Positions 43,545 through 53,050 of a DNA stretch of 64,000 bases are shown one piece after another (within the stretch, counting starts at the first letter, position 1; every line of letters begins with the position of its first letter). The notes under the pieces were generated by a model. The model did not search any database. It was not told where the DNA came from and was given only the letters and a program-made list of their open reading frames with translations. The translations under genes and the position numbers were made by a program. This DNA comes from Flammeovirgaceae bacterium (lineage in GTDB: Bacteria; Bacteroidota; Bacteroidia; Cytophagales; Cyclobacteriaceae): assembly GCA_024638265.1 (NCBI GenBank), contig JAHEKQ010000003.1, positions 52,199 through 116,198 of the forward strand. The letters run 5' to 3'.

Positions 43545-46500
43545 CTCCCAGGATATCTTCAAATATCTCCTTCGCCTCCGATATATTCCTTACTTCACTT
43601 ATTGCCAGTAATGGGCGGCCCTTCAGTTCTGTCAATCTCACCCTCGCGGGATTTCGTTGAGCATATTGCAGGATACTACCAAATATTTCAGACCTGAAAA
43701 ACCGTTCATTATTCTCTGAGAGGAAGAACCCACGCATTTTACCACCTTTTAACCTCAGTTTCTCAATGCCCAGTTGCTGGGCATCCCATCGAAGCCTGAC
43801 ACTATCAATGAGTTCCATCACCTGTGACGGGACCGGACCGAAACGGTCTTCCAGTGAATCCCTGAATTCCGTAAGTTCTTCTTCTTTCTTATAATTGTCC
43901 AGGGTGGTGTAAAGATTTAGCCTTTCAGACACGTTGCTCACATAATCTTCCGGGATCAATATCTCGAGATCGGTTTCTATAATACAGTCCTGGGCGATTA
44001 TTTTAGCAATTTCACTGATGTCGGTCTCAAAAAGATCCCGGAATTCGGTCTGTTTAAGCTCCTGTACCGCTTCGTCGAGGATTTTCTGGTACATCTCAAA
44101 ACCCAGATCTGAAATGAAGCCACTCTGCTCCGCCCCCAGCAGGTTACCGGCGCCGCGTATATCGAGGTCGCGCATAGCCACCTTGTATCCATCTCCCAGG
44201 TCAGAAAACTCTTCCAGGGTCTTCAGCCGTTTTCGCGCATCGGAAGTAAGCCCCATAATAGAGGGTATCAGGAGGTAGCAAAAAGCTTTACGGTTGGACC
44301 TGCCAACCCGCCCGCGCATCTGGTGGAGGTCTGAAAGGCCGAACATATGGGCATGGTTGATTATGATGGTATTGGCATTCGGTATATCCAGTCCTGATTC
44401 TACAATATTGGTACTGACCAGCACATCTACTTCCCCTTCAATAAACCTGACCATGGCTTTCTCGAGTTTCGGCCCTTCCATCTGGCCATGGGCTACACCG
44501 ATCCTGGCGTCTGGGACCAGGTGATGGATGATGTTGGCAACCTCTTCAATGTCCCTGACGCGGTTGTGCACGAAGAATACCTGGCCACCACGCTGCAACT
44601 CGAAACTTATTGCATCCCTGACCAGGTTTTCGTTGAATGTATGCAACTCGGTAGTAACAGGTTGGCGGTTGGGAGGCGGTGTGGTAATAATACTTAGGTC
44701 CCTTGCCCCCATCAGGCTAAAATGCAATGTTCTGGGGATGGGTGTGGCAGTCAGGGTAAGGACATCTACGTTTACCTTCATTTCCTTCAAACGGTCCTTG
44801 ACCTTCACACCAAACTTCTGTTCCTCATCCACAATCAACAATCCCAAATCCTTGAACTTTACATCCTTACTTACAATACGGTGGGTTCCGATGAGGATAT
44901 TTACATTTCCCTCGGCGGCCTTTTTCAAGACCTTTTTAATATCGGTAGTGCTTTTAAATCGGTTGATATAGTCGATCGTCACAGGAAAATCTGAAAGCCG
45001 TTCCCGGAAAGTCCGGTAATGTTGCATTGCCAGTATGGTGGTAGGAACCAGGACGGCTACTTGTTTACCATCGGAGACCGCTTTGAATGCAGCCCGGATC
45101 GCTACTTCGGTTTTGCCGAATCCAACGTCTCCGCAAACCAGACGATCCATAGGGTGGGGTTTTTCCATGTCTACTTTGACATCCCCGGTAGCTGTAGCCT
45201 GGTCTGGGGTATCTTCAAAGAGGAAACTTGACTCGAGTTCAGCCTGTAGAAAACCATCTTCCGAAAAAGCATAACCCGGACTCTGCTTTCTTTTGGCATA
45301 AAGCTCGATCAATTCCTTGGCAATGTCCGCAACCTTCTTTTTTACCTTCTTCTTCTTATTGTCCCATTCCTTTGAGCCGAGTTTTGATATCTGCGGAGGC
45401 TCCCCGTCTTTTCCGGTAAAGCGGGAGATCTTGTGGAGGGCGTGAATACTCAAATAAAGCAAATCATCATCCCGGTAAACGAGCCGGATAGCCTCCTGTT
45501 CTTTACCGTTACTGACCTTCTTTTCCAGCCCTGCAAATTTCCCGATCCCGTAATCGATGTGGGTGACGAAATCCCCGGGTTGAAGCTGCTGAAGTTCCTT
45601 GAGAGTGAGGGCTTTGGACCTGGAGCTCTTGGAGGGTGTTTTATACCGGAAAAAACGCCCGAACATCTGATGGTCGGTATAACAGGCAACCCCTGCTAAT
45701 TTATCAACAAATCCCGCTCTCAGCCCCAGTCGTACAGATTCAAACTCTACCTGGGGGTTGATCTCGTGAAAGATGTCCTCAAGCCTGGTGAGTTGCTGGC
45801 CTGATTCCCCAGCAATTATTGGTTTAATACCTTCTTTTTCCAGTTGAAGAAGGCTCTCAGCAATCATTTCAAAATTCTTGTTGAATGATGGCTGTGCGGA
45901 AGAGACAAAAGTGAATTCCCGGCTTTCAGGCAAGTTGAATTTACTTCCGAACTCGATTTTCACAAAAGGTGCGGAGTCAGCTTCGAAGGTTCCACTATCC
46001 ACAAAGAGATCTACGGGATTAAGTACCACCTGGGTCTGATCACTCTGGGACAGAACCAGGTCAAATGATTCAGAGGCCTTGCCAAAATACTTATTCACCA
46101 CCTCCAGGCAGTATTCGTAATCCTTGAACCAGACTTTGGTATTACGGGGGAGATATTTGAGAAAAGACTGCCTTTCCTCCTCTACGAGACGGGTCTGAAC
46201 GTTTGGGATCAGGTTGATCTCCTTCACTTCCTGCCTGGAGAGCTGGTCGACCGGATCGAACTCACGCATGCTCTCCACTTCATTCCCGAAAAGCTCTATC
46301 CGGTAAGGCAGTTCATGTGCGTAAGAGAAAACGTCTATTATACCTCCCCGCAATGCAAACTGACCCGCTTCATATACAAAATCCACTTTTTCGAAATCGT
46401 AATCCACCAGCATTTCGCTCAACATGTTTACGTCAATCTCCTGGCCGGTGGAGATGGAAAAGGTGTTTTTGGAAAGCGATCGCTTATTGATCACCTTTTC

Positions 46501-46890
46501 GGTGAGCGCTTCGGGATAGGTAACAATGAGTTCACCCGACGAGGATTTATGGTTGATTCGATTGAGAATTTCTGCACGTTGAAGAATGTTAGCGTTCTCA
46601 ACTTCATCGAATGAGTAGGGCCTTTTGTAAGAGGTGGGAAACATGAGTGCTTCTTTTCCCAACAAATTCTGAAGATCATTCTGGAAGTAAGCTGCCTCCT
46701 CCTTGTCGTGAAGGACAAACATGTGATTCTGCTTGTTAATGCTGTAAACCGCTGCTGCGATTACCGAATCGAGACTGCCTGCAAGGCCCTTTAATGCAAC
46801 ATTCCGGGATTCATTTGGATGTATTTCGCCGGCAACTTCACGGGTGATGTAAAGCTCTTTGAACTGTCGTAAAAACTCCTGCCCTTTCAC
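43522..46890 (-). CDS. mfd: Transcription-repair coupling factor
   Basis: A 1122-residue superfamily 2 DNA translocase that removes stalled RNA polymerase and recruits UvrA. It has the UvrB-homology N-terminal part, the RNA-polymerase-interaction domain (LQPGDFVTHIDYGIGKFAGL), Walker A GDVGFGKTEVAIRAAF, DEEQKFGVK as motif II, and TATPIPRTLHFSLMGARDLS. It ends with the C-terminal TRCF domain (GPVPSQVMELIDSVRLRW). Near the 3' end of a long minus-strand run that also carries secA. It ends 23 bases inside the LytTR gene on the other strand. Confidence 0.96.
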   Translation of the reverse strand: MKGQEFLRQFKELYITREVAGEIHPNESRNVALKGLAGSLDSVIAAAVYSINKQNHMFVLHDKEEAAYFQNDLQNLLGKEALMFPTSYKRPYSFDEVENANILQRAEILNRINHKSSSGELIVTYPEALTEKVINKRSLSKNTFSISTGQEIDVNMLSEMLVDYDFEKVDFVYEAGQFALRGGIIDVFSYAHELPYRIELFGNEVESMREFDPVDQLSRQEVKEINLIPNVQTRLVEEERQSFLKYLPRNTKVWFKDYEYCLEVVNKYFGKASESFDLVLSQSDQTQVVLNPVDLFVDSGTFEADSAPFVKIEFGSKFNLPESREFTFVSSAQPSFNKNFEMIAESLLQLEKEGIKPIIAGESGQQLTRLEDIFHEINPQVEFESVRLGLRAGFVDKLAGVACYTDHQMFGRFFRYKTPSKSSRSKALTLKELQQLQPGDFVTHIDYGIGKFAGLEKKVSNGKEQEAIRLVYRDDDLLYLSIHALHKISRFTGKDGEPPQISKLGSKEWDNKKKKVKKKVADIAKELIELYAKRKQSPGYAFSEDGFLQAELESSFLFEDTPDQATATGDVKVDMEKPHPMDRLVCGDVGFGKTEVAIRAAFKAVSDGKQVAVLVPTTILAMQHYRTFRERLSDFPVTIDYINRFKSTTDIKKVLKKAAEGNVNILIGTHRIVSKDVKFKDLGLLIVDEEQKFGVKVKDRLKEMKVNVDVLTLTATPIPRTLHFSLMGARDLSIITTPPPNRQPVTTELHTFNENLVRDAISFELQRGGQVFFVHNRVRDIEEVANIIHHLVPDARIGVAHGQMEGPKLEKAMVRFIEGEVDVLVSTNIVESGLDIPNANTIIINHAHMFGLSDLHQMRGRVGRSNRKAFCYLLIPSIMGLTSDARKRLKTLEEFSDLGDGYKVAMRDLDIRGAGNLLGAEQSGFISDLGFEMYQKILDEAVQELKQTEFRDLFETDISEIAKIIAQDCIIETDLEILIPEDYVSNVSERLNLYTTLDNYKKEEELTEFRDSLEDRFGPVPSQVMELIDSVRLRWDAQQLGIEKLRLKGGKMRGFFLSENNERFFRSEIFGSILQYAQRNPARVRLTELKGRPLLAISEVRNISEAKEIFEDILGVKSSLAP

Positions 46891-46926
46891 ACTAATTCTC
46901 CAAGGTGCGCAAAGGTACAGGATTTG

Positions 46927-48126
46927 TCAGGAAATGCAATTGATTGCCGCCCAGGCTATAAAACCACTGCTGATCTCAAGGGAATCTTCATCAATATCGA
47001 AGGTGGGGGTATGCACGGAGGAAGTAATACCCTTTGATTCATTGGCCACGCCAAAACGATAAAAACAACCCGGTATTTCATGGGAATAATACGCGAAATC
47101 CTCTCCGGCCATCCAGATATCGAGATCCACTACGTTTTCTTCGCCGAGATACTCCACGGCCATCGCCTTTACCTTGTCTGTCAGATCGGGATTATTTTTT
47201 AAGAAGGGGTACCCTTTGACGATATTTACTTCGCATTCCGCTCCCATACTGGCGGCTATTCCTGAAGCCATCTCACGTATCAAGTGGTGGGCTTTTGTTC
47301 TCCAATCTTCATTAAATGCCCTGAACGTCCCTTCAATACGTACGGAATCCGGGATAACATTGGTGGCTCCATTCCCTTCGATTTTTCCGAATGAAAGAAC
47401 AGTGGGCTGCTTGGGGGAAGCCCTGCGGCTGATGATCTGTTGGAGTGCTACAACAATATGGGATGAAATCAACACCGGGTCGATGGTGAGCTCCGGCACG
47501 GCCCCATGCCCTCCTTGTCCCCGAACTGTGAGGTAAATCTCATCACAGCTCGCCATATACATTCCGGATTTGAATCCGAGTTTTCCAGCGGGGAGTTGAG
47601 GGAAAACATGTTGTCCAAGGATTCCCGATGCGTCGGGATTCTTTAGTGCACCTTCCTCGATCATCTGTTTGGCACCGCCAGGCATTTTTTCCTCGGCGGG
47701 CTGGAAGACGAGCTTAACAGTCCCTTCCCAATGTTCTTTTGTTTCCCTGAGAATATTTGCAGCTCCTAAAAGGGAGGCAGTGTGAGCATCGTGGCCACAG
47801 GCGTGCATCACACCCTCGTTGAGAGAACGATAGGGGACATCATTTTCCTCATTGATAGGAAGTGCATCCATGTCGGCCCGCAAGGCAAAAATCCCTTTTG
47901 ACGGGTTTTTCCCCTCAATAAGTCCAACAATACCATGATTAGCTACTTTGTCGCGGTAGGGAATCCCTAATTCTGTCAGAGCCTCCCTAATAAATTGTGA
48001 GGTCTTTTCTTCATGGAATGAAAGCTCTGGATTTTGATGGAGGTGCCTCCGCCATCGCACTGTTCTCGCCAGGTTATTTCGGGCCAGCTCCCTGAACTGT
48101 TCCTTAAGCGCTTGGTTAGTCTTCAC
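46927..48126 (-). CDS. M20 family amidohydrolase (N-acyl amino acid/hippurate hydrolase type)
   Basis: A 399-residue zinc peptidase of the M20D family (IAA-amino acid/hippurate hydrolase). Motifs: RRHLHQNPELSFHEEKT, ALRADMDALPINEEND, MHACGHDAHTASLLGAA with metal-binding histidines, LVFQPAEEKMPGGAKQMIEEGAL, and the dimerisation domain GQGGHGAVPELTIDPVLISSHIVVALQ. Substrate unknown; many relatives remove acyl groups from amino acids. Start overlaps the lipoprotein gene upstream by 11 bases, and mfd follows after 36 bases. Confidence 0.93.
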   Translation of the reverse strand: MKTNQALKEQFRELARNNLARTVRWRRHLHQNPELSFHEEKTSQFIREALTELGIPYRDKVANHGIVGLIEGKNPSKGIFALRADMDALPINEENDVPYRSLNEGVMHACGHDAHTASLLGAANILRETKEHWEGTVKLVFQPAEEKMPGGAKQMIEEGALKNPDASGILGQHVFPQLPAGKLGFKSGMYMASCDEIYLTVRGQGGHGAVPELTIDPVLISSHIVVALQQIISRRASPKQPTVLSFGKIEGNGATNVIPDSVRIEGTFRAFNEDWRTKAHHLIREMASGIAASMGAECEVNIVKGYPFLKNNPDLTDKVKAMAVEYLGEENVVDLDIWMAGEDFAYYSHEIPGCFYRFGVANESKGITSSVHTPTFDIDEDSLEISSGFIAWAAINCIS

Positions 48127-48658
48127 CGGATTCCTTGATCTTGTAATTCTGTGGGACTATGATAGCGGATGGGAACTGTTCCTTGACCTTCTTGAGGCTA
48201 CCATAGGCATGGATTTCATGATCGAATTTACCGGTCATTACCCTGAAAAATGGTTGCTTGTATACCAGTTTTGATTCCTCATCGGGAAGTATCCGGTAAA
48301 CACGCCCCAATACTTTCAATGCCTCAGTACGGTTCAGGCTGTTAAAAACAAGGATAGAATAGCCAGTAAACGTATTATCTGCCAGTCTAATCCGGGCAAT
48401 ACTATCCAATACATAATCTACAGAATCATTGACCGGCATATAATAACCTGAATCAGGGATTTCTGTCACGTAGGAACTGGTATCCACCAAAGTCGTGCGC
48501 TCCAATGGGATAAGTTCTTTCCTGTGAACGGAAAGGTCTTCCGAGTACCCACTATAGCTTGAACCCCCCGTAGAAGAACCACTCAACATAGGTATGACCG
48601 AGCATGCTCCTAACAGAAGCATAAATGAGGCAAATCCAATGGTATAGAGTGACTTCAC
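48116..48658 (-). CDS. Lipoprotein with SPOR-like C-terminus
   Basis: A 180-residue lipoprotein (lipobox LLGAC, cysteine 19), then a serine/glycine-rich stretch. About residues 95-175 have an alpha-beta pattern resembling a SPOR peptidoglycan-binding domain (FTGYSILVFNSLNRTEALKVLGRVY, then PFFRVMTGKFDHEIHAYGSLKKVKEQFPSAIIVPQNY). SPOR domains bind denuded glycan strands. The assignment rests on pattern and the phrase VMTGKF; treat as likely. Its start shares one base with the secA stop. Confidence 0.72.
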   Translation of the reverse strand: MKSLYTIGFASFMLLLGACSVIPMLSGSSTGGSSYSGYSEDLSVHRKELIPLERTTLVDTSSYVTEIPDSGYYMPVNDSVDYVLDSIARIRLADNTFTGYSILVFNSLNRTEALKVLGRVYRILPDEESKLVYKQPFFRVMTGKFDHEIHAYGSLKKVKEQFPSAIIVPQNYKIKESGED

Positions 48659-51600
48659 TAATCTTCAATCAATATGCACTTGTTTTCCTTAATGTCCTGT
48701 TCCACTTTTTTAAACTTGACATCTTTCTTCACCGTACCATCGGTATACTGCACGGTTACTTTGTCGTTCCTGCCCACAGTTTTGACGCTCTTCACAGGCA
48801 TTTGCTTCTGCACCGGTGGACGATTGGGTTGACCCTCGGCCTGTCTACCCTGGAGGAGTGACTGGGATTCATCCTTTCGCTCCTGGAGCCTCTGGCGCTG
48901 TCGTCTGCCTGTTCTGGCCTCTTCCACTTCTTCACTCTCCTTGACAGGAATATCAGCCTTCATCAGGAATGCCACCGACTCTTCATTCACTTTGGCAATA
49001 AATTGCTTGAAGAGCTCAAATCCTTCAAACTTGTAGATAAGTAAGGGATCTTTTTGTTCGTGAACAGCCATCTGTACCGATTGCTTCAAGTCGTCCATTT
49101 CCCTCAGGTGCTCCTTCCACAATTCATCAATAATGGAGAGGGTCACAATTTTCTCCATTTCGAAGATGAGCTCCTTATTTTTTGTTTCTACGCAGCGTTC
49201 GAGGTTAGCGGCTACTCCAACCTGCCTCTTGCCATCTGTGAATGGTACCAGTATGTTCTTTACAGTTGCCCCTCGAGTCTCATGAGTTACCTTGATTACC
49301 GGGTACGACTTTTCGGCGATCTTGTCATTCTTGCCGTGATAGTGATCCATCGCAGCCTCAAAGAGCTTTTGTGCCAGTTCATTCTCCTCAATCTTTTCAA
49401 ATTCTTCCCTGCTTATCTCGTAGTCCATTCCGAAAGTTCCGAGTACACTGAGCTTGAAACTGTCGTAATTGAGAGTTGCTTTAGTATTGAGAGCGATGTC
49501 CTCGGAAGTTTCAAGGATCATATTGAGGATATCCATCTCCAGCCTTTCGCCAAATAGTGCATTCTTTCGGCGCTTATAGATGACATCCCTTTGGGAGTTC
49601 ATCACGTCATCGTATTCCAGCAACCTCTTCCTGATCCCAAAATTGTTTTCCTCCACTTTTTTCTGAGCGCGCTCAATGGACTTGGTCACCATACTGTGGG
49701 AGATAACCTCCCCCTCCTTAAGGCCCAGACGGTCCATGATCCTCGAGATACGCTCCGGCATGAACAACCTCATGAGGTTATCTTCCAGGGAGACAAAGAA
49801 CTGGGTAGACCCGGGGTCTCCCTGTCTTCCTGAACGACCCCTCAGCTGCCGGTCGACCCTTCTTGATTCATGTCTTTCCGTTCCTACAATAGCCAGACCC
49901 CCGGCTTCTTTGGACTCAGGGGATAGTTTGATGTCAGTACCACGGCCGGCCATGTTGGTGGCAATAGTTACCGTACCCGGCTTACCCGCTTCCGCTACTA
50001 CTTCTGCTTCTCTCTGGTGTTGCTTGGCATTGAGTACCTGGTGATTGATCTTGCGTATGTTGAGCATCCGGCTCAATAGCTCGGATATTTCCACGGAAGT
50101 GGTACCCACCAGAACGGGCCTTCCCGCTTCGGTAAGAGATACAATTTCGTCGACCACCGCATTGAATTTTTCACGCATGGTCTTGTAAACCATATCCTGG
50201 TTGTCTTTCCGTGTAATCGGCCTGTTAGTAGGTATAGTGACCACATCCAATTTATAGATCTCCCAGAATTCCCCTGCTTCAGTGACCGCGGTTCCGGTCA
50301 TACCAGCCAGCTTGTGATACATCCGGAAATAGTTCTGAAGGGTAATTGTAGCGTAGGTTTGCGTGGCATCTTCCACCTTCACATTCTCCTTTGCCTCGAT
50401 GGCCTGGTGCAGGCCATCAGAATATCGCCTTCCTTCCATTACACGGCCCGTCTGCTCATCCACGATCTTCACCTTACCGTCTACGATAATATATTCAGTG
50501 TCTTTTTCAAACACCGTATAGGCCTTCAGAAGTTGGTTTACCGAGTGTATCCGCTGGGATTTGATGGAATAATCCTTGATGAGTTCCTCCTTCTTTTCCA
50601 CCTTTTCTGATTCGCTCAGTGACTCATCCCTTTCGAGTTTCGCCACTTCGTCCCCGATATCCGGCATGATAAAGAAGTTGGGATCTTCTCCTTCACCCGT
50701 TATCAGGTTGATTCCTTTGTCAGTCAGCTCAACACTGTTGTGTTTTTCATCGATGGTAAAGTAAAGGGGCTCGTCTGCGTCCGGCATATGCTTCTGGTTG
50801 TCAGCCAGGTAGAAATTCTCCGTTTTTGTAAGGATTTGCCTGATTCCCTGCTCACTGAGGAATTTAATGAGGGGTTTGTACTTGGGAAGTCCCCGGTAAG
50901 CCCTGAACAATGCGAGTCCGCCGTCCTTGTTGGCGTCATCCTTCAGGAATTTCTTGGCGTCAATTACATATTGACTGACCAGCTTTTTTTGAGCCTCCAC
51001 CAGTTTGGCAATCCGGGGCTTGAGATCATAGTATTCGTGTTCATCACCTTTTGGCACGGGACCGGAAATGATCAGGGGAGTCCGTGCTTCATCAATTAAA
51101 ACGGAGTCCACTTCATCCACCATGGCATAGTGATGCTTTGGCTGGACAATATCATCGGGATGACGGGACATATTATCCCTCAGGTAATCAAATCCGAATT
51201 CGTTGTTTGTCCCATAGGTAACGTGGGCCGCATAGGCTTTTTTCCTCTCATCAGAATGGGGTTCATACTTGTCAATACAATCCACTCTCATCCCGTGGAA
51301 CTCGAATATGGGTGCCATCCACTCACTGTCCCTTCGGGCCAGGTAGTTGTTTACGGTTACGAGGTGTACGCCTCGTCCGGCAAGTGCATTCAGAAAGGAG
51401 GGTAAGGTGGCGACAAGTGTTTTTCCTTCCCCGGTTGCCATCTCGGCGATCTTACCCTCGTGCAATACGATACCTCCAACGAGCTGAACATCGTAATGGA
51501 CCATATCCCAGGTGATAAGGTTTCCCGCAGCTTCCCAACTGTTATTCCACAGGGCTTTTTCTCCCTGTAAGTTGACATAGTCTTTTTCTGCAGCGAACTG

Positions 51601-52014
51601 CTTATCCTCCAGGCTGGCAGTAACTTCAAGCACTTCATTGTCCACAAACCTCCTGGCGGTTTGTTTTACAATGGCAAAGGTCCTGGGAAGCACTTCCATC
51701 AAGACCTTTTCCAACTCGACATTTCTCTGCTCCTCGAGCTTATCTATTTGGTCGAAAATCTCTTCCTTGGCATGTACATCTATATCGCGGTTGTCGTCCA
51801 CCTGGCTATGCAGATCTTCGATTTGCTTATCGATGCCTTGCAGGTAATTATCAATATCTTGTTTGACTGCGGCTACCTCATCCCTCAATTGGTCGTGTGA
51901 TAAGGACATCATCCTTTCATCCTCGGCATTGATGGAGTCAACCATCGGCATCAGCTTCTTGATGTCTTTTTCCGACTTGGTTCCGCCAAATATCTTTGCA
52001 ATCGTATTTATCAT
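48658..52014 (-). CDS. secA: Preprotein translocase ATPase SecA
   Basis: A 1118-residue motor of the Sec export pathway. Walker A MATGEGKT (192-199), DEVDSVLIDEARTPLII as motif II, the second ATPase half with TNMAGRGTDIKL and RGRSGRQGDPGS, the helical scaffold domain, and a basic C-terminal tail (RRQRQRLQERKD). It is about 200 residues longer than E. coli SecA, partly from Bacteroidota-type insertions near residues 40-110. The usual C-terminal zinc motif (CxCx8C) is absent; the end reads QDIKENKCILIED. It is 30 bases downstream of dapF. Confidence 0.97.
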   Translation of the reverse strand: MINTIAKIFGGTKSEKDIKKLMPMVDSINAEDERMMSLSHDQLRDEVAAVKQDIDNYLQGIDKQIEDLHSQVDDNRDIDVHAKEEIFDQIDKLEEQRNVELEKVLMEVLPRTFAIVKQTARRFVDNEVLEVTASLEDKQFAAEKDYVNLQGEKALWNNSWEAAGNLITWDMVHYDVQLVGGIVLHEGKIAEMATGEGKTLVATLPSFLNALAGRGVHLVTVNNYLARRDSEWMAPIFEFHGMRVDCIDKYEPHSDERKKAYAAHVTYGTNNEFGFDYLRDNMSRHPDDIVQPKHHYAMVDEVDSVLIDEARTPLIISGPVPKGDEHEYYDLKPRIAKLVEAQKKLVSQYVIDAKKFLKDDANKDGGLALFRAYRGLPKYKPLIKFLSEQGIRQILTKTENFYLADNQKHMPDADEPLYFTIDEKHNSVELTDKGINLITGEGEDPNFFIMPDIGDEVAKLERDESLSESEKVEKKEELIKDYSIKSQRIHSVNQLLKAYTVFEKDTEYIIVDGKVKIVDEQTGRVMEGRRYSDGLHQAIEAKENVKVEDATQTYATITLQNYFRMYHKLAGMTGTAVTEAGEFWEIYKLDVVTIPTNRPITRKDNQDMVYKTMREKFNAVVDEIVSLTEAGRPVLVGTTSVEISELLSRMLNIRKINHQVLNAKQHQREAEVVAEAGKPGTVTIATNMAGRGTDIKLSPESKEAGGLAIVGTERHESRRVDRQLRGRSGRQGDPGSTQFFVSLEDNLMRLFMPERISRIMDRLGLKEGEVISHSMVTKSIERAQKKVEENNFGIRKRLLEYDDVMNSQRDVIYKRRKNALFGERLEMDILNMILETSEDIALNTKATLNYDSFKLSVLGTFGMDYEISREEFEKIEENELAQKLFEAAMDHYHGKNDKIAEKSYPVIKVTHETRGATVKNILVPFTDGKRQVGVAANLERCVETKNKELIFEMEKIVTLSIIDELWKEHLREMDDLKQSVQMAVHEQKDPLLIYKFEGFELFKQFIAKVNEESVAFLMKADIPVKESEEVEEARTGRRQRQRLQERKDESQSLLQGRQAEGQPNRPPVQKQMPVKSVKTVGRNDKVTVQYTDGTVKKDVKFKKVEQDIKENKCILIED

Positions 52015-52044
52015 CTCCTTATAGAAAAATCAAAGTTAATGGAT

Positions 52045-52818
52045 TTAGCTCTCATATGTTCCTTTGAATACACATTCGGCAGGACCTGTGAGATATATAT
52101 CCGTAAAACCCACTCCATCCGTTTTTTTGAATTCGACCAGCAGTTCTCCTCCCTTTGCTTTTAAAATTACGGGACTAACCGCTCCTTTGTCTGCAGCGGC
52201 AATCGCCGAGGCAGTAACACCGGTCCCGCAGGAATAGGTTTCATTCTCAACCCCTCTTTCATAGGTCCTGATGTTGAGTAACGAGGGTGATTCCATGTGG
52301 ACAAAATTCACATTGGTGCCACCTTCAATGGGTGCTTCGTGCCTCAGTCGTCTTCCAACACCCATTACGTCAACACTTTCAATATCATGAACAAACCTCA
52401 CGAGGTGTGGCGAACCCGTATCAACAAATGTACCATCCTCCAAAAGCCTGACATTATGTACGTCGCCTATGCTCACCCTTATATTTTGAGTATCGAGGAT
52501 TTCAGCCTGATGGATACCGTCAAAGGCTGAAAACTCTGTAGTCTTATTACTAATAAAACCCTCTTTATGTGCGAAATGTATGGCAGAACGCGTTCCATTG
52601 CCACAAAAGCTTTTCGAGCCATCGGGATTGTAGTACTCGACCCTGAAATCATATTGAGGGTCAGAATTCACTATTATCAGGCCGTCAGCACCAATGCCAA
52701 AACGGCGATGACAAAGCAGACCCAGGGATTCAGCATCTATTGGAACAGACTCCCTGTCTCCATTTATGACAACAAAGTCATTACCCGTTGCCTGGTATTT
52801 CGAAAAATTGATTTTCAT
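52045..52818 (-). CDS. dapF: Diaminopimelate epimerase
   Basis: A 257-residue cofactor-independent racemase that makes meso-diaminopimelate for peptidoglycan and lysine. Both active-site cysteines are present: C72 in SFCGNGTRSAIHF and C197 in YSCGTGVTASA. The YNPDGS and GTNVNFV segments and GSPHLVRFV also fit the family. Lies between DUF4834 and secA on one strand with short gaps (13 and 30 bases). Confidence 0.96.
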   Translation of the reverse strand: MKINFSKYQATGNDFVVINGDRESVPIDAESLGLLCHRRFGIGADGLIIVNSDPQYDFRVEYYNPDGSKSFCGNGTRSAIHFAHKEGFISNKTTEFSAFDGIHQAEILDTQNIRVSIGDVHNVRLLEDGTFVDTGSPHLVRFVHDIESVDVMGVGRRLRHEAPIEGGTNVNFVHMESPSLLNIRTYERGVENETYSCGTGVTASAIAAADKGAVSPVILKAKGGELLVEFKKTDGVGFTDIYLTGPAECVFKGTYES

Positions 52819-52831
52819 CCGGGAAAGGTAT

Positions 52832-53035
52832 TTAGTCTACTTCCTCGTAATCGATATATTCTCCGCCCTTATAGCCCTTTTGATCTCCGCGATCCTTATC
52901 GACATTCACATTGGAGTTTTTCGGACGCTTGTTATTCACATTCTTCTGACCCGGGCGGCCTACCATCATCCTGATCACTGCTGAAACCAATCGGAACAGG
53001 ATGAAAAAGAGAAGTATGTAAAGTAAAAATTTCAT
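52832..53035 (-). CDS. DUF4834 family small membrane protein
   Basis: A 67-residue protein. One N-terminal membrane helix (about 2-24, LLYILLFFILFRLVSAVI), then a basic glycine/asparagine-rich stretch and an acidic ending (EYIDYEEVD). This is the look of DUF4834, a small Bacteroidota-specific family of unknown function. It sits 15 bases after carB and 13 before dapF. Confidence 0.7.
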   Translation of the reverse strand: MKFLLYILLFFILFRLVSAVIRMMVGRPGQKNVNNKRPKNSNVNVDKDRGDQKGYKGGEYIDYEEVD

Positions 53036-53050
53036 GTTACCATATATAAC

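Noticed and set aside
49054..49557. 167-codon plus-strand frame inside secA
   Set aside because: Antisense shadow of a strongly supported gene.
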